A DNA stretch of 64,000 bases from an uncultured Campylobacter sp. (GTDB lineage Bacteria > Campylobacterota > Campylobacteria > Campylobacterales > Campylobacteraceae): contig NZ_CAUQKJ010000001.1 of the NCBI RefSeq assembly GCF_963518785.1, positions 1 to 64,000 on the forward strand, read 5' to 3'. Shown in pieces: positions 43,152 through 52,396 of the stretch. Within the stretch, counting starts at the first letter, position 1. Each line of letters opens with the position of its first letter. The notes below the pieces were generated by a model. The model was not told the DNA's origin. It did no database searches and worked only from the letters and a program-made list of their open reading frames with translations. The position numbers and the translations under genes are program-made.

Positions 43152-46111
43152 TGCAAGCCGAGGTTTACGAATACTTTTTGCAAAACCAAAAAGAGCTTTT
43201 GATCTGTGAGGACGATAAAGAGGCTGCGGCGTGCGAGCAAGTGCTTAAATTTATGGGCTACGCGGCTTTTTGCCTGCCCGATTTTAGAGCGAGCTTCGGC
43301 GAGGATCTGCGCAGCTACATGGGCGAGCTAGCGGGCATCAGCACCGCTCTTAGCGCGTTTTACAAAGCAAGCGGCAAAAAAATTTTAATCTCGCCGGTTC
43401 GCACGATCCTAAATAAGCTCCCCGCCGCAAGCCATCTGCGCCCGTTAAATATAAAATTTGGTGATGAGTTAAACTTAAGCGAGCTGAAAGAGGAAATTTT
43501 GCGCCTTGGATACGACGTACGCGACATCGTCGAAAGCATGGGCGAGGTGAGCTTCCGTGGCGAGATCATCGATATTTTTTCGGTAGGAAGCGAAAGCGCG
43601 GTTAGAATTCTGTTCGACGGAGAGACGGTCGAGAGTATCAGGCGCTTTGACGTCGCGACGCAAAAAAGCGAAAAAGATGAGCTTGCGCAAGCCGAGATAG
43701 CGCCGTTTTTAGCAAATTTAAGCGAGGACGAGTTTGAGAGCGTGAGCGAAAAGATATCGCGCGCGGATAGCGACGCGCTAGCGCGCGATCTGGGCTCGCT
43801 CGGGTTTTGGTTCATCGAGGGCTTCGTCGATTACGTGAGCGCGTTTGATTGCGTCTTGCTGCATGAGATCAAAAAGGATGAAATTTTTTCCGAACGCAAT
43901 TTGGATTTTTTAGACGCGATCGAGGTACTGCCCGCGGCGCGTAAATTTAAAGACCTCGCCGTGACGCCGTCGCAGGAATTTTTTGAATTTCACCGCAGCG
44001 AGGCTATCACGCTGATCGCGCGAAACGACGCTCTGCTCGCGCCGTTTGATCTTGGCGGATTTAGCAATATCGAAATTTTACGCGAGGATTTCGTCGTAAA
44101 TTTAATAAGCGCCGAGCGGATCATCCTTTCGCTAAACAAAGCGTCGCCTAAAAAGCGCGTAAGAAGATCGAGCCTAGCTCTGGATGAGCTAAACGTGGGC
44201 GATTTTGTCGTGCACGAAGATCACGGTATCGCTAAATTTAACGGGCTTGAGCTCATCGAGGTGATGGGGCGCAGCAAGGAGTTCGTATCCCTGCTCTACG
44301 AGGACGGCGACAAACTGCTGCTGCCGGTCGAGTATCTAAATAAGATCGACCGCTACGTCGCAAGCGGCGGCGCGGTAAGCTTGGATCATCTGGGCAGAGC
44401 GAGCTTTTCAAAAATCAAAGAGCGAGTGCGCGAAAAGCTCTTTGCGATCGCTTCAAAGATCATCGCACTGGCTGCCAAGCGCGAGCTGGTGCGAGGGCTC
44501 GTCATCAAAAATGAAAGCGCGGATTATGCGAAATTTTTAAGCGCGAGCGGCTTTAGCTACACGAGCGATCAGCAAAAGGCTGTGAGCGCGATTTTGGCGG
44601 ATCTGCAAAGCGGCAAGGTGATGGACCGCTTACTTAGCGGCGACGTGGGCTTTGGAAAGACCGAGGTTGCGATGAATGCGATCTTTGCCTGCATCCGAAG
44701 TGGGCATTCGGTACTGTTTTTCGTGCCTACGACGCTGCTTAGCTCTCAGCATTACGCCACGCTTAGCGAGCGCTTTAAGGAGTTTGAAATTCCTGTTTTC
44801 AAGCTCGACCGCTTCAGTAGCGCGAGGCAAAAAAGTGAAATTTTAAAGCGCCTGCAAAGCGGCGAGGCGATCGTCGTGGTCGGTACGCACTCGCTTTTAA
44901 ATTTAAACCCCGCAAATTTGGGCCTCATAATCATCGATGAGGAGCATAAATTCGGCGTTAAGCAAAAGGAGCGGCTCAAAGAGAAAAGCGCCGCCTCGCA
45001 CCTACTTAGTATGTCCGCGACACCGATACCGCGCAGTCTGAATATGGCGTTAAGCTCGATTAAAAGCTACTCCACGCTGCTTAGCCCGCCGCAGGATCGC
45101 CTCGACGTGCGCACCTTCGTCAAGCAATGGGACGAAAAGATCATAAAAGAGGCGATCTCGCGCGAGCTGCGACGCGGCGGGCAGATTTTTTACGTCCACA
45201 ACCACATCGCGACGATGCAAAGCGCCAAAAAGAAGCTGCTTGAAATTTTGCCGAGCCTTAAAATTTTAATTTTGCACTCCAAGATCGACGCTAAAACTAC
45301 GGAGGATGAAATTTTAAAATTTGTGGCGGGCGGATACGATCTGCTGCTTTGTACCAGCATCGTAGAAAGCGGCATTCATATGCCGCGCGTAAATACGATC
45401 ATCGTCGAAAATGCGGATAAATTCGGTATCGCCGATCTGCATCAGCTGCGCGGTCGCGTCGGGCGCAGCAACAAACAGGGCTTTTGCTATTTTTTGATCG
45501 AGGATAAAACCGCTCTTACGCAGGACGCGCTAAAGCGGCTCGTAGCGCTTGAGAGCAACTCGTTTTTGGGTAGCGGCTCGGTACTGGCGTATCACGATCT
45601 TGAAATTCGCGGCGGCGGAAACCTGCTCGGAGAGGCGCAGAGCGGGCATATCGAAGCGATCGGCTACTCGCTTTATCTAAAGATGCTCGAAGAGGAGATC
45701 GGCAAGCTGCTAAGCAGAAAGAGCGCCGCTGCAAGCGTGGAGCTTAAAATTTCCGTAAACGCCTTTTTGAACTCGGAATTTATCAGAGAGGATCTCCTGC
45801 GCCTAGATCTTTACAGGCGGCTTAGCAAGTGCGCAGAGGCGAGCGAAGTGCTTGAAATTTTCGGCGAGATCGAGGATCGCTTCGGGCGCGCGGACGTCTA
45901 CACCAAGCAATTTATCGACGTGATGATGATTAAGGTTTTGGCTACGAAGCTTGGCTTGCGCGTGATTTCGAGCATGGACGAAAATATCTTGATCACCCTT
46001 GCAAACGGTGATAAGGTGCGATTAAAGGCACAGACGCGCGATGATGACGACGTGATAAGCGAAATTTTGATCTATCTGCGAAGGGAGCTAAAAAATGCGA
46101 ACTTGCGATGA
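43151..46111 (+). CDS. mfd: Transcription-repair coupling factor Mfd
   Basis: The 986-residue protein has the UvrB-like N-terminal part, the RNA polymerase-interaction domain (LNVGDFVVHEDHGIAKFNGLEL), the helicase motor with Walker A GDVGFGKTEVAMNA and Walker B IIIDEEHKFG, and the translocation motif IRGGGNLLGEAQSGHIEAIG. It removes stalled polymerase and recruits UvrA. At 986 residues it is somewhat shorter than the E. coli protein, normal for Campylobacter. It overlaps the next gene by 17 bp. Confidence 0.95.
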   Translation: MQAEVYEYFLQNQKELLICEDDKEAAACEQVLKFMGYAAFCLPDFRASFGEDLRSYMGELAGISTALSAFYKASGKKILISPVRTILNKLPAASHLRPLNIKFGDELNLSELKEEILRLGYDVRDIVESMGEVSFRGEIIDIFSVGSESAVRILFDGETVESIRRFDVATQKSEKDELAQAEIAPFLANLSEDEFESVSEKISRADSDALARDLGSLGFWFIEGFVDYVSAFDCVLLHEIKKDEIFSERNLDFLDAIEVLPAARKFKDLAVTPSQEFFEFHRSEAITLIARNDALLAPFDLGGFSNIEILREDFVVNLISAERIILSLNKASPKKRVRRSSLALDELNVGDFVVHEDHGIAKFNGLELIEVMGRSKEFVSLLYEDGDKLLLPVEYLNKIDRYVASGGAVSLDHLGRASFSKIKERVREKLFAIASKIIALAAKRELVRGLVIKNESADYAKFLSASGFSYTSDQQKAVSAILADLQSGKVMDRLLSGDVGFGKTEVAMNAIFACIRSGHSVLFFVPTTLLSSQHYATLSERFKEFEIPVFKLDRFSSARQKSEILKRLQSGEAIVVVGTHSLLNLNPANLGLIIIDEEHKFGVKQKERLKEKSAASHLLSMSATPIPRSLNMALSSIKSYSTLLSPPQDRLDVRTFVKQWDEKIIKEAISRELRRGGQIFYVHNHIATMQSAKKKLLEILPSLKILILHSKIDAKTTEDEILKFVAGGYDLLLCTSIVESGIHMPRVNTIIVENADKFGIADLHQLRGRVGRSNKQGFCYFLIEDKTALTQDALKRLVALESNSFLGSGSVLAYHDLEIRGGGNLLGEAQSGHIEAIGYSLYLKMLEEEIGKLLSRKSAAASVELKISVNAFLNSEFIREDLLRLDLYRRLSKCAEASEVLEIFGEIEDRFGRADVYTKQFIDVMMIKVLATKLGLRVISSMDENILITLANGDKVRLKAQTRDDDDVISEILIYLRRELKNANLR

Positions 46112-47078
46112 AAATATCAAAAAAAGCGCGAGCAAAAGTAGAAGCGAAGAGTTAAATTTGGACTCGGCGAGCGGTTTAAATTTAGCGCCTCAAGCCGTCC
46201 TAAAAAGCGCGCAAAGCGGCTCTAGCGAGCAAATTTATTTCAGCGATTTTGGCGCGATTGATTGGCGCGCTGTGCAGGTCGCCGCTTTTCGCGCGAATAA
46301 AAAGGCGCTAAAGATCGTCCGTGATATCGATTTCACGGGTATTGACGCGCTTGTGGGGCTAGAGAGCCAAAAATCGGCTCTTATAAAAAATACGGACGCC
46401 TTCCTGCGCGGCGCGAGTGCCAATCACGCGCTACTATGGGGCGAGAGCGGCTGCGGCAAATCAAGCCTTGCGAAGGCGGTTTTTTATAAATTTATCCCGC
46501 AAGGCCTTAAGATCATCGAGATCGGTAGGGACGATCTGGGTTATCTCGTGGATATAATCGACGCGATCCGCGAAACAAGCTTTAAATTTATCATCTTTTG
46601 CGATGATTTGAGCTTTGAGCTCGGCGAGAGCGGCTACAAGCACCTAAAGCCTCTGCTAGAGGGCTCGCTGGAGCGCGCGCCGCGCAACGTGCTGATGTAT
46701 GCGACGTCCAATCGCCGCCACATCGTAGGCGAATGCGCAAGCGATAACGACGCTGCGCAGATCAGCCGCGGCGAGCTGCACCTAAGCGACGCGGCGAACG
46801 AGCGAATCAGCCTGAGCGAGCGCTTCGGGTTGCAGCTAAGCTTCTACGGCGGGAGCATGCGGGAGTATTTGGGGATCGTAGATGCCTATTTTGCGGCTGC
46901 GCAAGGTATGAGTGCGGCGGAATTTCGCTTGAGCTTTGCTGCAAATTTAGACGCGCTGCACGCAAAGGCGCGTGAGTTTGCGATGCTTCGCGCAAGTTGT
47001 AGCGGCCGCGCGGCAAAGCAGTTTTTCCTGAGCTTTGGCGAGGAATTTTTTGCAAATTTAAAAGGCGGCGGCAGATGA
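46095..47078 (+). CDS. DUF815-family AAA ATPase
   Basis: The 327-residue protein has Walker A LLWGESGCGKSSLAKA, a FIIFCDDLSFE Walker B region, and the family motifs LLEGSLERAPRNVLMYATSNRRHIV and LSERFGLQLSFY that mark DUF815. The role of the family is not established. The N-terminal 45 residues are low-complexity and its DNA is RAATTY-containing. It overlaps mfd by 17 bp and shares ATGA with the small open frame that follows. Confidence 0.85.
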   Translation: MRTCDENIKKSASKSRSEELNLDSASGLNLAPQAVLKSAQSGSSEQIYFSDFGAIDWRAVQVAAFRANKKALKIVRDIDFTGIDALVGLESQKSALIKNTDAFLRGASANHALLWGESGCGKSSLAKAVFYKFIPQGLKIIEIGRDDLGYLVDIIDAIRETSFKFIIFCDDLSFELGESGYKHLKPLLEGSLERAPRNVLMYATSNRRHIVGECASDNDAAQISRGELHLSDAANERISLSERFGLQLSFYGGSMREYLGIVDAYFAAAQGMSAAEFRLSFAANLDALHAKAREFAMLRASCSGRAAKQFFLSFGEEFFANLKGGGR

Positions 47079-47200
47079 ATACGGCGCGCGAATTTAAATT
47101 TGGCGTAAATTTTATCGTCGTGCTAGATCGCACGCAAAAAATCGCCGCCGCCGCGCGAAATTTTAAAAACGCTGCCAGAAATTTCGGAGGCGCGAAATGA
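47075..47200 (+). CDS. Possible 41-residue coupled small open frame
   Basis: An ATG at 47075 overlaps the DUF815 stop as ATGA, and the frame ends in a TGA that overlaps the next start as ATGA, so it fills the gap exactly. The peptide begins MNTAREFKFGVNF and is basic, rich in Ala, Lys, Arg and Phe. GGCGGCGG upstream could serve as a weak ribosome site. It may be a real peptide, a translational relay between the two genes, or chance; its DNA contains several RAATTY words. I recognise no family. Confidence 0.35.
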   Translation: MNTAREFKFGVNFIVVLDRTQKIAAAARNFKNAARNFGGAK

Positions 47201-47895
47201 GCGCGACCGAGCTTTTTATCGCGCTTTTTCGCGTCGTGAAAATCAAGGATTTTCGCTGGTGGCCCGGGTTTGGAAGCTTTGAGGTGGTCGTGGGGGCGAT
47301 TTTGATCCAAAATACAGCGTGGCGCAATGCCGATGCAGCACTGCAAAACTTGCGTAGCAAGGGGCTTTTGAGCCTAGAAAGCATCGCCGGGCTAGAGGAA
47401 GCGGAGCTTGCGCAGATCATCAAAGTAAGCGGATTTTATAATCAAAAAGCTAGGCGCCTAAGCTTGCTTTGCAAAGCGATAATCGCGGATTTTGGGGATT
47501 TTGAGAGCTTTAAATCAGGCGTTAGCCGCGAGTGGCTGCTAGCGCGCAAAGGGATCGGCGCGGAGAGCTGCGATGCGATCTTGTGCTACGCGTGCGAGCG
47601 TGCGGTGATGGTCGCGGACAGCTATTCGGCGCGGTTGCTTGGGGCTTTAGGCTATGAGTTTGAAAGCTACGATGAGCTTAGCGCATGGCTTGGCGAGCTG
47701 GAATTTGGGCGGATCTATGAGTTTGTAAATTCCGCCAACTCTCCCTGCGATGCGGCGGCAAAAGCAGAGAAGCTGGAGAACGAAAACGGCGCGTATGCAT
47801 TATTTCACGGCCTCATCGTGGAATTTTGCAAAGCACATCTAAAAGGTAAAATTTTCGATGATTTTGCAATGAAATTTTTTGATAATTTAAAATAA
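47197..47895 (+). CDS. HhH-GPD DNA glycosylase, 3-methyladenine glycosylase III-like
   Basis: The 232-residue protein has the helix-hairpin-helix (LARKGIGAESCDAILCYA) followed by the catalytic aspartate region VADSYSARLLG. The N-terminal WWPGFGSFEVVVGAILIQNTAWRNADAAL matches H. pylori MagIII and related endonuclease III-fold proteins. The four-cysteine iron-sulfur loop of endonuclease III is absent, which favours the MagIII type. It would remove alkylated adenine from DNA. GGAGGCGCGAA precedes the ATG. Confidence 0.82.
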   Translation: MSATELFIALFRVVKIKDFRWWPGFGSFEVVVGAILIQNTAWRNADAALQNLRSKGLLSLESIAGLEEAELAQIIKVSGFYNQKARRLSLLCKAIIADFGDFESFKSGVSREWLLARKGIGAESCDAILCYACERAVMVADSYSARLLGALGYEFESYDELSAWLGELEFGRIYEFVNSANSPCDAAAKAEKLENENGAYALFHGLIVEFCKAHLKGKIFDDFAMKFFDNLK

Positions 47896-48045
47896 ATCTT
47901 AGCCATCTTTAAAGCAAAGAACACTTTATACCATCCAAGTAGCGACAAATAGGTGATTTTATGTATTGTTAAGCGCCGATATAGCAAAATTTAATTAAAA
48001 TTACGGCGATAAATTTGGTTAAAAAACGGATATTTAGGGGAATTT

Positions 48046-49182
48046 ATGACTAAAAGAAAAATTTTAATAGTATTTGGGACGCGCCCGGAGGCCATTAAGA
48101 TGGCTCTGTTGATAAAGGAATTTCAAAAGCATGCGGAATTTGAAGTGAAGGTTTGCGTTACGGCGCAGCACAGACAGATGCTTGATCAGGTGCTTGAATT
48201 TTTTGAGATCAAGCCGGATTTTGATCTAAATTTAATGAAGCAGGCTCAGGATCTGTACGATGTCACGTCGGGAGTGCTGCTCGGTATGCGCGATGTATTT
48301 AGTGAATATACCCCAGACATCGTATTCGTGCATGGAGATACGACTACTACTTATGCTGTTTCTTTGGCGGCGTATTATCAAAAAATAGATGTTGCTCACG
48401 TAGAAGCTGGACTTAGGACGCATAATATCTATTCGCCGTTTCCTGAAGAGATAAATAGGCAGATGACGGGGCTCATAGCCAAATATCACTTCGCACCGAC
48501 CACCGATGCAAGAGACAATCTCTTAAAAGAAGGCAAAGATTCAAGAAATATAGTTGTTAGTGGCAACACCGTTATAGACGCGCTTTTGTGGACGATAGAC
48601 AAAATCGAAAACAATGAGCTGCTAAAAAATAAAATTTTATCCTTTATAAATTCCAAATATAAGCTTAATGATAGAAAATTTATGCTCGTTACAGGACACA
48701 GACGAGAGAATTTCGGAGAAGGCTTTGTTAATATTTGTGAGGCTTTACGTGAAATAGCGCTAAAAAATAAAAATATCGACATTGTTTATCCCGTGCATCT
48801 AAATCCAAATGTAAGAAAGCCTGTGGGAGAAATTTTATCGGGCATTTCGAATATATTTTTAATTGATCCGCTAGAGTATGATAGTTTCGTCTATCTTATG
48901 AGCAAGTCATATATGATAGTAACAGATAGCGGCGGCATCCAGGAAGAGGCACCGAGCCTTTGCAAGCCCGTTTTAGTTATCAGAGAAACTACCGAAAGAC
49001 CTGAAGGGATAAGAGCAGGATGTGTGAAGCTTATCGGCACCAAGCGCGAAAATATAATAAAAGAGGTGCAAAAATTATTAAATTTAAAAGATGAATATGA
49101 TAAAATGAGCAAAAGTGCAAGCCCATATGGTGACGGTAAAGCTTGTAAAAAAATACTGGAATTTTTAAAAGGAATATTGTGA
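48046..49182 (+). CDS. wecB: UDP-N-acetylglucosamine 2-epimerase (non-hydrolysing)
   Basis: The 378-residue protein has GTRPEAIKMA, TAQHRQMLDQVLEFF, VHGDTTTTYAVSLAA, HVEAGLRT and the closing SGGIQEEAPSLCKPVLVIRETTERPEG, the full set of WecB/MnaA motifs. It converts UDP-GlcNAc to UDP-ManNAc in the cytosol. AGGGG precedes the ATG. It overlaps wecC by 4 bp and opens the polysaccharide locus after a 150-bp spacer that should hold the promoter. Confidence 0.95.
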   Translation: MTKRKILIVFGTRPEAIKMALLIKEFQKHAEFEVKVCVTAQHRQMLDQVLEFFEIKPDFDLNLMKQAQDLYDVTSGVLLGMRDVFSEYTPDIVFVHGDTTTTYAVSLAAYYQKIDVAHVEAGLRTHNIYSPFPEEINRQMTGLIAKYHFAPTTDARDNLLKEGKDSRNIVVSGNTVIDALLWTIDKIENNELLKNKILSFINSKYKLNDRKFMLVTGHRRENFGEGFVNICEALREIALKNKNIDIVYPVHLNPNVRKPVGEILSGISNIFLIDPLEYDSFVYLMSKSYMIVTDSGGIQEEAPSLCKPVLVIRETTERPEGIRAGCVKLIGTKRENIIKEVQKLLNLKDEYDKMSKSASPYGDGKACKKILEFLKGIL

Positions 49183-50372
49183 AAAAAGTTTGCATATTAG
49201 GTCTTGGGTATATAGGGCTACCGACGGCGGCGCTTTTGGCAAATAGGGGCTATAAAATCCATGGCGTTGACGTGGTGCAGAGCGTTGTGGATACGATCAA
49301 TCAGGGTAAAATTCATATCGTCGAGCCGGAACTAGATGTATTTGTTAAAAAAGCAGTGCAGAGCGGAAATTTAAAAGCAGACGTTAAGCCCGATTTTGCA
49401 GACATTTTTATTATAGCTGTTCCGACGCCGTTTCGAGACGGATACGTGCCAAATATCGATTATGTCATAAGTGCGGCAAAATCTATAATACCATACGTAA
49501 AAAACGATAATATGGTCGTTTTAGAATCCACTTCACCAGTAGGTACTACCGAAAAGATAGGCGAAATTTTAAAAAATGGCGGTGTTGATATTTCTAAAAT
49601 TTATATCGCTCATTGCCCTGAGAGAGTTTTGCCCGGTAAAATTTTGAAAGAACTCACCCAAAATGATAGGATCGTGGGCGGAACTACAAAAATTGCTACT
49701 AAAAAAATAGCGGAATTTTACGCAGAATTCGTAGAAGGCGAAGTTTTACAGACTGACTCGAAAACTGCAGAGATGTCAAAGCTTACAGAGAATTCTTTCC
49801 GCGACGTAAACATAGCCTTTGCAAACGAACTTAGCATTTTGTGCGATAAATTCGGCATCAATGTTTGGGAGCTTATCTCGCTAGCAAACCGCCATCCACG
49901 AGTTAATATTTTAAGTCCGGGCTGCGGCGTAGGCGGGCACTGCATAGCGGTCGATCCGTGGTTTATAGTGCATGCGGGCGGTTATGAAGCGAGGCTGATC
50001 AAATCCGCAAGAGAGGTAAATAACCACAAAGCCGAGTGGAGCATAGAAAAGATCAAAAACGCCGCTTTGAAATTTGAGTTGCAAAACGGCAGAAAGCCCA
50101 AAGTCGCGTGCATGGGACTTGCTTTTAAGCCCGACATCGACGATTTGCGGGAGTCGCCTGCGCTAAATATAACCAGACGCCTGATCGCAGACGGCGTCGA
50201 TGTGGTCGCTGTAGAGCCTAATATCAAGGCTCACAAAGATTTTGAGATAGTGGATTATAAAAAGGCTATCGAAATTTCGGATATTATCGTATTTTTGGTC
50301 GGACATAAGGAATTTAAAGGGCTAAAAATAGAAAAAGAATTTTTGGATTTTTGCGGAGTTTTTGTAAAATGA
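49179..50372 (+). CDS. wecC: UDP-N-acetyl-D-mannosamine dehydrogenase
   Basis: The 397-residue NAD-dependent enzyme has LGLGYIGLPTAALLA, VLESTSPVGTTE, HCPERVLPG, the catalytic cysteine in GCGVGGHCIAVDPWF, and GLAFKPDIDDLRESPA. It oxidises UDP-ManNAc to UDP-ManNAcA. With WecB it supplies an acidic sugar for the surface polymer. Its final ATGA is shared with the next gene. Composition is close to that of the core genome up to about 50300. Confidence 0.95.
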   Translation: MKKVCILGLGYIGLPTAALLANRGYKIHGVDVVQSVVDTINQGKIHIVEPELDVFVKKAVQSGNLKADVKPDFADIFIIAVPTPFRDGYVPNIDYVISAAKSIIPYVKNDNMVVLESTSPVGTTEKIGEILKNGGVDISKIYIAHCPERVLPGKILKELTQNDRIVGGTTKIATKKIAEFYAEFVEGEVLQTDSKTAEMSKLTENSFRDVNIAFANELSILCDKFGINVWELISLANRHPRVNILSPGCGVGGHCIAVDPWFIVHAGGYEARLIKSAREVNNHKAEWSIEKIKNAALKFELQNGRKPKVACMGLAFKPDIDDLRESPALNITRRLIADGVDVVAVEPNIKAHKDFEIVDYKKAIEISDIIVFLVGHKEFKGLKIEKEFLDFCGVFVK

Positions 50373-51328
50373 GAGAGGTTCCAAAATTAGCAGTTATTGT
50401 TCCATGTTATAATGAAGAACAGGTCTTGTATGAAACTACAAAAAGACTAAGTGTGGTGTTAGAAGACTTGATTAGTAAAAATAAAATTAAGAAGGATAGT
50501 TTTATTTTATACATAGATGATGGTAGCGGAGATAATACGTGGAGTATAGTTAAATCTCTAACTACGCAAAATTTGCTTGTTGGGGGAGTTAAACTTTCTA
50601 AAAATAAAGGTCATCAAAACGCTTTATTGGCAGGAATGGAGCATGTAGAAGGTAAATGTGATTGTTTAATTTCTATTGATGCGGATTTGCAGGATGATAT
50701 TGTTGTTATAAGAGATATGATAGAAAAATATCTAGATGGCAATGAAATAGTATATGGAGTTAGAAGTAATAGGGATTCCGACAGTTTTTTTAAAAAAATT
50801 ACTGCTGAATATTTTTATAAGATTATGAGAATATTCGGAGTAGAGCTAGTCTATAATCACGCCGACTATAGATTAATAAGCTCTAATGTTAATACATGCT
50901 TTTTAAAATTTCAAGAAACTAATTTATTTATTAGAGGTATTATTCCTAGTATGGGTTTCAAAACGGATAAGGTTTACTATAGTAGACTGGATAGATTTGC
51001 TGGAGAATCAAAATATCCGTTAAGAAAAATGTTAGCTTTTGCATGGGATGGTATAACGTCATTTAGTGTGGTTCCCCTTAGATTTATAACTCTTATAGGT
51101 TTTATTATTTTTTTAGGCAGTTTGGTTATGGGGGGGGGTGTGGTTTACTCCGCAATTATTGGTAAAACGATTCAAGGGTGGGCTTCGACAGTTTTACCTA
51201 TATATTTCATAGGTGGAATTCAACTAATGTCTCTTGGAATAATCGGCGAATATATAGGTAAGATTTATAAAGAAACAAAGAGAAGGCCAAGATATTTTAT
51301 AGAGGATATTGTTGATGCAAAAAGTTAA
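50369..51328 (+). CDS. GT2 glycosyltransferase, GtrB/DPM1-like, with an internal G9 tract
   Basis: I start it at the ATG at 50369, which overlaps the wecC stop. The GT2 domain has IVPCYNEEQVLYETTKRL, DDGSGDNT, SKNKGHQNALLAGM and the DXD-type DADLQDD. Two C-terminal helices (about residues 235-265 and 275-295) anchor it. This is the plan of GtrB and dolichyl-phosphate mannose synthase relatives, which load a sugar onto undecaprenyl phosphate. A GtrA-type gene lies two genes downstream. A run of nine G at 51130-51138 lies between the two helices, and slippage would truncate the protein near residue 256. The DNA is strongly AT-rich. Confidence 0.88.
   Translation: MREVPKLAVIVPCYNEEQVLYETTKRLSVVLEDLISKNKIKKDSFILYIDDGSGDNTWSIVKSLTTQNLLVGGVKLSKNKGHQNALLAGMEHVEGKCDCLISIDADLQDDIVVIRDMIEKYLDGNEIVYGVRSNRDSDSFFKKITAEYFYKIMRIFGVELVYNHADYRLISSNVNTCFLKFQETNLFIRGIIPSMGFKTDKVYYSRLDRFAGESKYPLRKMLAFAWDGITSFSVVPLRFITLIGFIIFLGSLVMGGGVVYSAIIGKTIQGWASTVLPIYFIGGIQLMSLGIIGEYIGKIYKETKRRPRYFIEDIVDAKS
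51130..51138 (+). repeat. G9 homopolymer in the GtrB-like gene
   Basis: Nine consecutive G occur in a region otherwise very rich in A and T. Poly-G runs of eight or more are the usual phase-variation switches of Campylobacter surface genes. In the sequence given the frame is open (ON). Confidence 0.9.
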
Positions 51329-52001
51329 TTTTGATGAATACGGTAAAAGTTACGATGATATAATGCAAAGCCAACATAAGAATTTTGGTGATATAAAATA
51401 TTATGCGGAATATAAGATAAAAATATTAAGTAGTATAGTAAAAAGAAATAGTCAAAATTTAAAAATATTAGAATATGGTTGTGGTATAGGTAGAAATTTA
51501 CCATATATATTAGAAGCATTTCATAAATCATCTGTTTTTGGATTTGATATTTCGAAAGAAAGTTTAGAAATAGCAAAGCAAAGTAATAAAGAGGTGGTGA
51601 TTATAGAATCTGAAGAAGAGCTAATGAAACACAAGAATTATTTTGATTTGATTTTTATAGCGGGCGTGTATCACCATATAGAACCAAGTTTGCGGAATAA
51701 TGTAACATTAAATATATTCGAATTGGCGGCCAATAATTGTGACGTAATAGTTTTTGAACATAATCCATATAATCCACTTACGAGGCGTATGGTATCTACA
51801 TGCGACTTTGATCAGGATGCGGTTTTGTTATCAAAAAAAGAATTGCAATCTATTTTTATACAAGCCGGATTTAAAAATAATGGCAGCTCTTATACGTTAT
51901 TTTTCCCTCCTATTTTAAAATCGCTTTCATTTTTAGAGAAATTTTTAAAATGGCTTCCGCTTGGTGGTCAGTATTATATCTCTGTCAAAAAGTATATTTA
52001 A
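51315..52001 (+). CDS. SAM-dependent methyltransferase
   Basis: The Rossmann-fold protein of about 228 residues has the SAM motif ILEYGCGIGRNLPYIL, the acidic residue in FGFDISKESLEIAK, and LIFIAGVYHHIEP, typical of class I methyltransferases. I start it at the ATG at 51315 (AGAGGA upstream); two TTG codons precede it. It overlaps the GT2 gene by 14 bp and the GtrA-like gene by one base. The substrate is likely a sugar or a lipid-linked intermediate, which is inference from context. AT-rich. Confidence 0.82.
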   Translation: MQKVNFDEYGKSYDDIMQSQHKNFGDIKYYAEYKIKILSSIVKRNSQNLKILEYGCGIGRNLPYILEAFHKSSVFGFDISKESLEIAKQSNKEVVIIESEEELMKHKNYFDLIFIAGVYHHIEPSLRNNVTLNIFELAANNCDVIVFEHNPYNPLTRRMVSTCDFDQDAVLLSKKELQSIFIQAGFKNNGSSYTLFFPPILKSLSFLEKFLKWLPLGGQYYISVKKYI

Positions 52002-52396
52002 TGCGTTGCGATATCTCATTATTGAAGTATTTGTGTGTAGGTATTATTAATTCCATATTTGGGTATGTCATAATTTTTATTCTACTTTATGTGGGAATAA
52101 TTGCAGAAGTAAGCAATTTTATCGGCTATTTTATTTCGATATTTATATCGTTTTATTTAAATAAATATTATAGCTTTAAAGACGAAACAAAAAGTAAGTT
52201 GCAAATATTAAAATTTATAATTTCAATGGGAGTTTCATATACATTTAATTTAATCATTATGTCTTTTTCTTATAGAGTTTGTTGTATAAATGTATATACT
52301 AGTCAAATTTTAGGCAACTTAGCTTATCTTTCCGTTGGATATATACTATCTAAAAGATGGGTTTTTATAAAAGTAAATGAAGCGAGGTTTAGTTGA
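52001..52396 (+). CDS. GtrA-family membrane protein
   Basis: The start is the ATG at 52001 (MRCDISLLKYL), which overlaps the methyltransferase stop. The 131-residue protein has four helices and the motifs KYLCVGIINSIFGYV, FIGYFISIFISFYLNKYYSFKD and SVGYILSKRWVF, the GtrA signature. GtrA proteins are thought to flip undecaprenyl-phosphate-linked sugars made by GtrB. It therefore fits with the GT2 two genes upstream. Confidence 0.87.
   Translation: MRCDISLLKYLCVGIINSIFGYVIIFILLYVGIIAEVSNFIGYFISIFISFYLNKYYSFKDETKSKLQILKFIISMGVSYTFNLIIMSFSYRVCCINVYTSQILGNLAYLSVGYILSKRWVFIKVNEARFS

Noticed and set aside
47896..48045. Exact promoter of the polysaccharide locus
   Set aside because: Several AT-rich hexamers could serve as -10, but none has a clear spacing partner, so no position is called.
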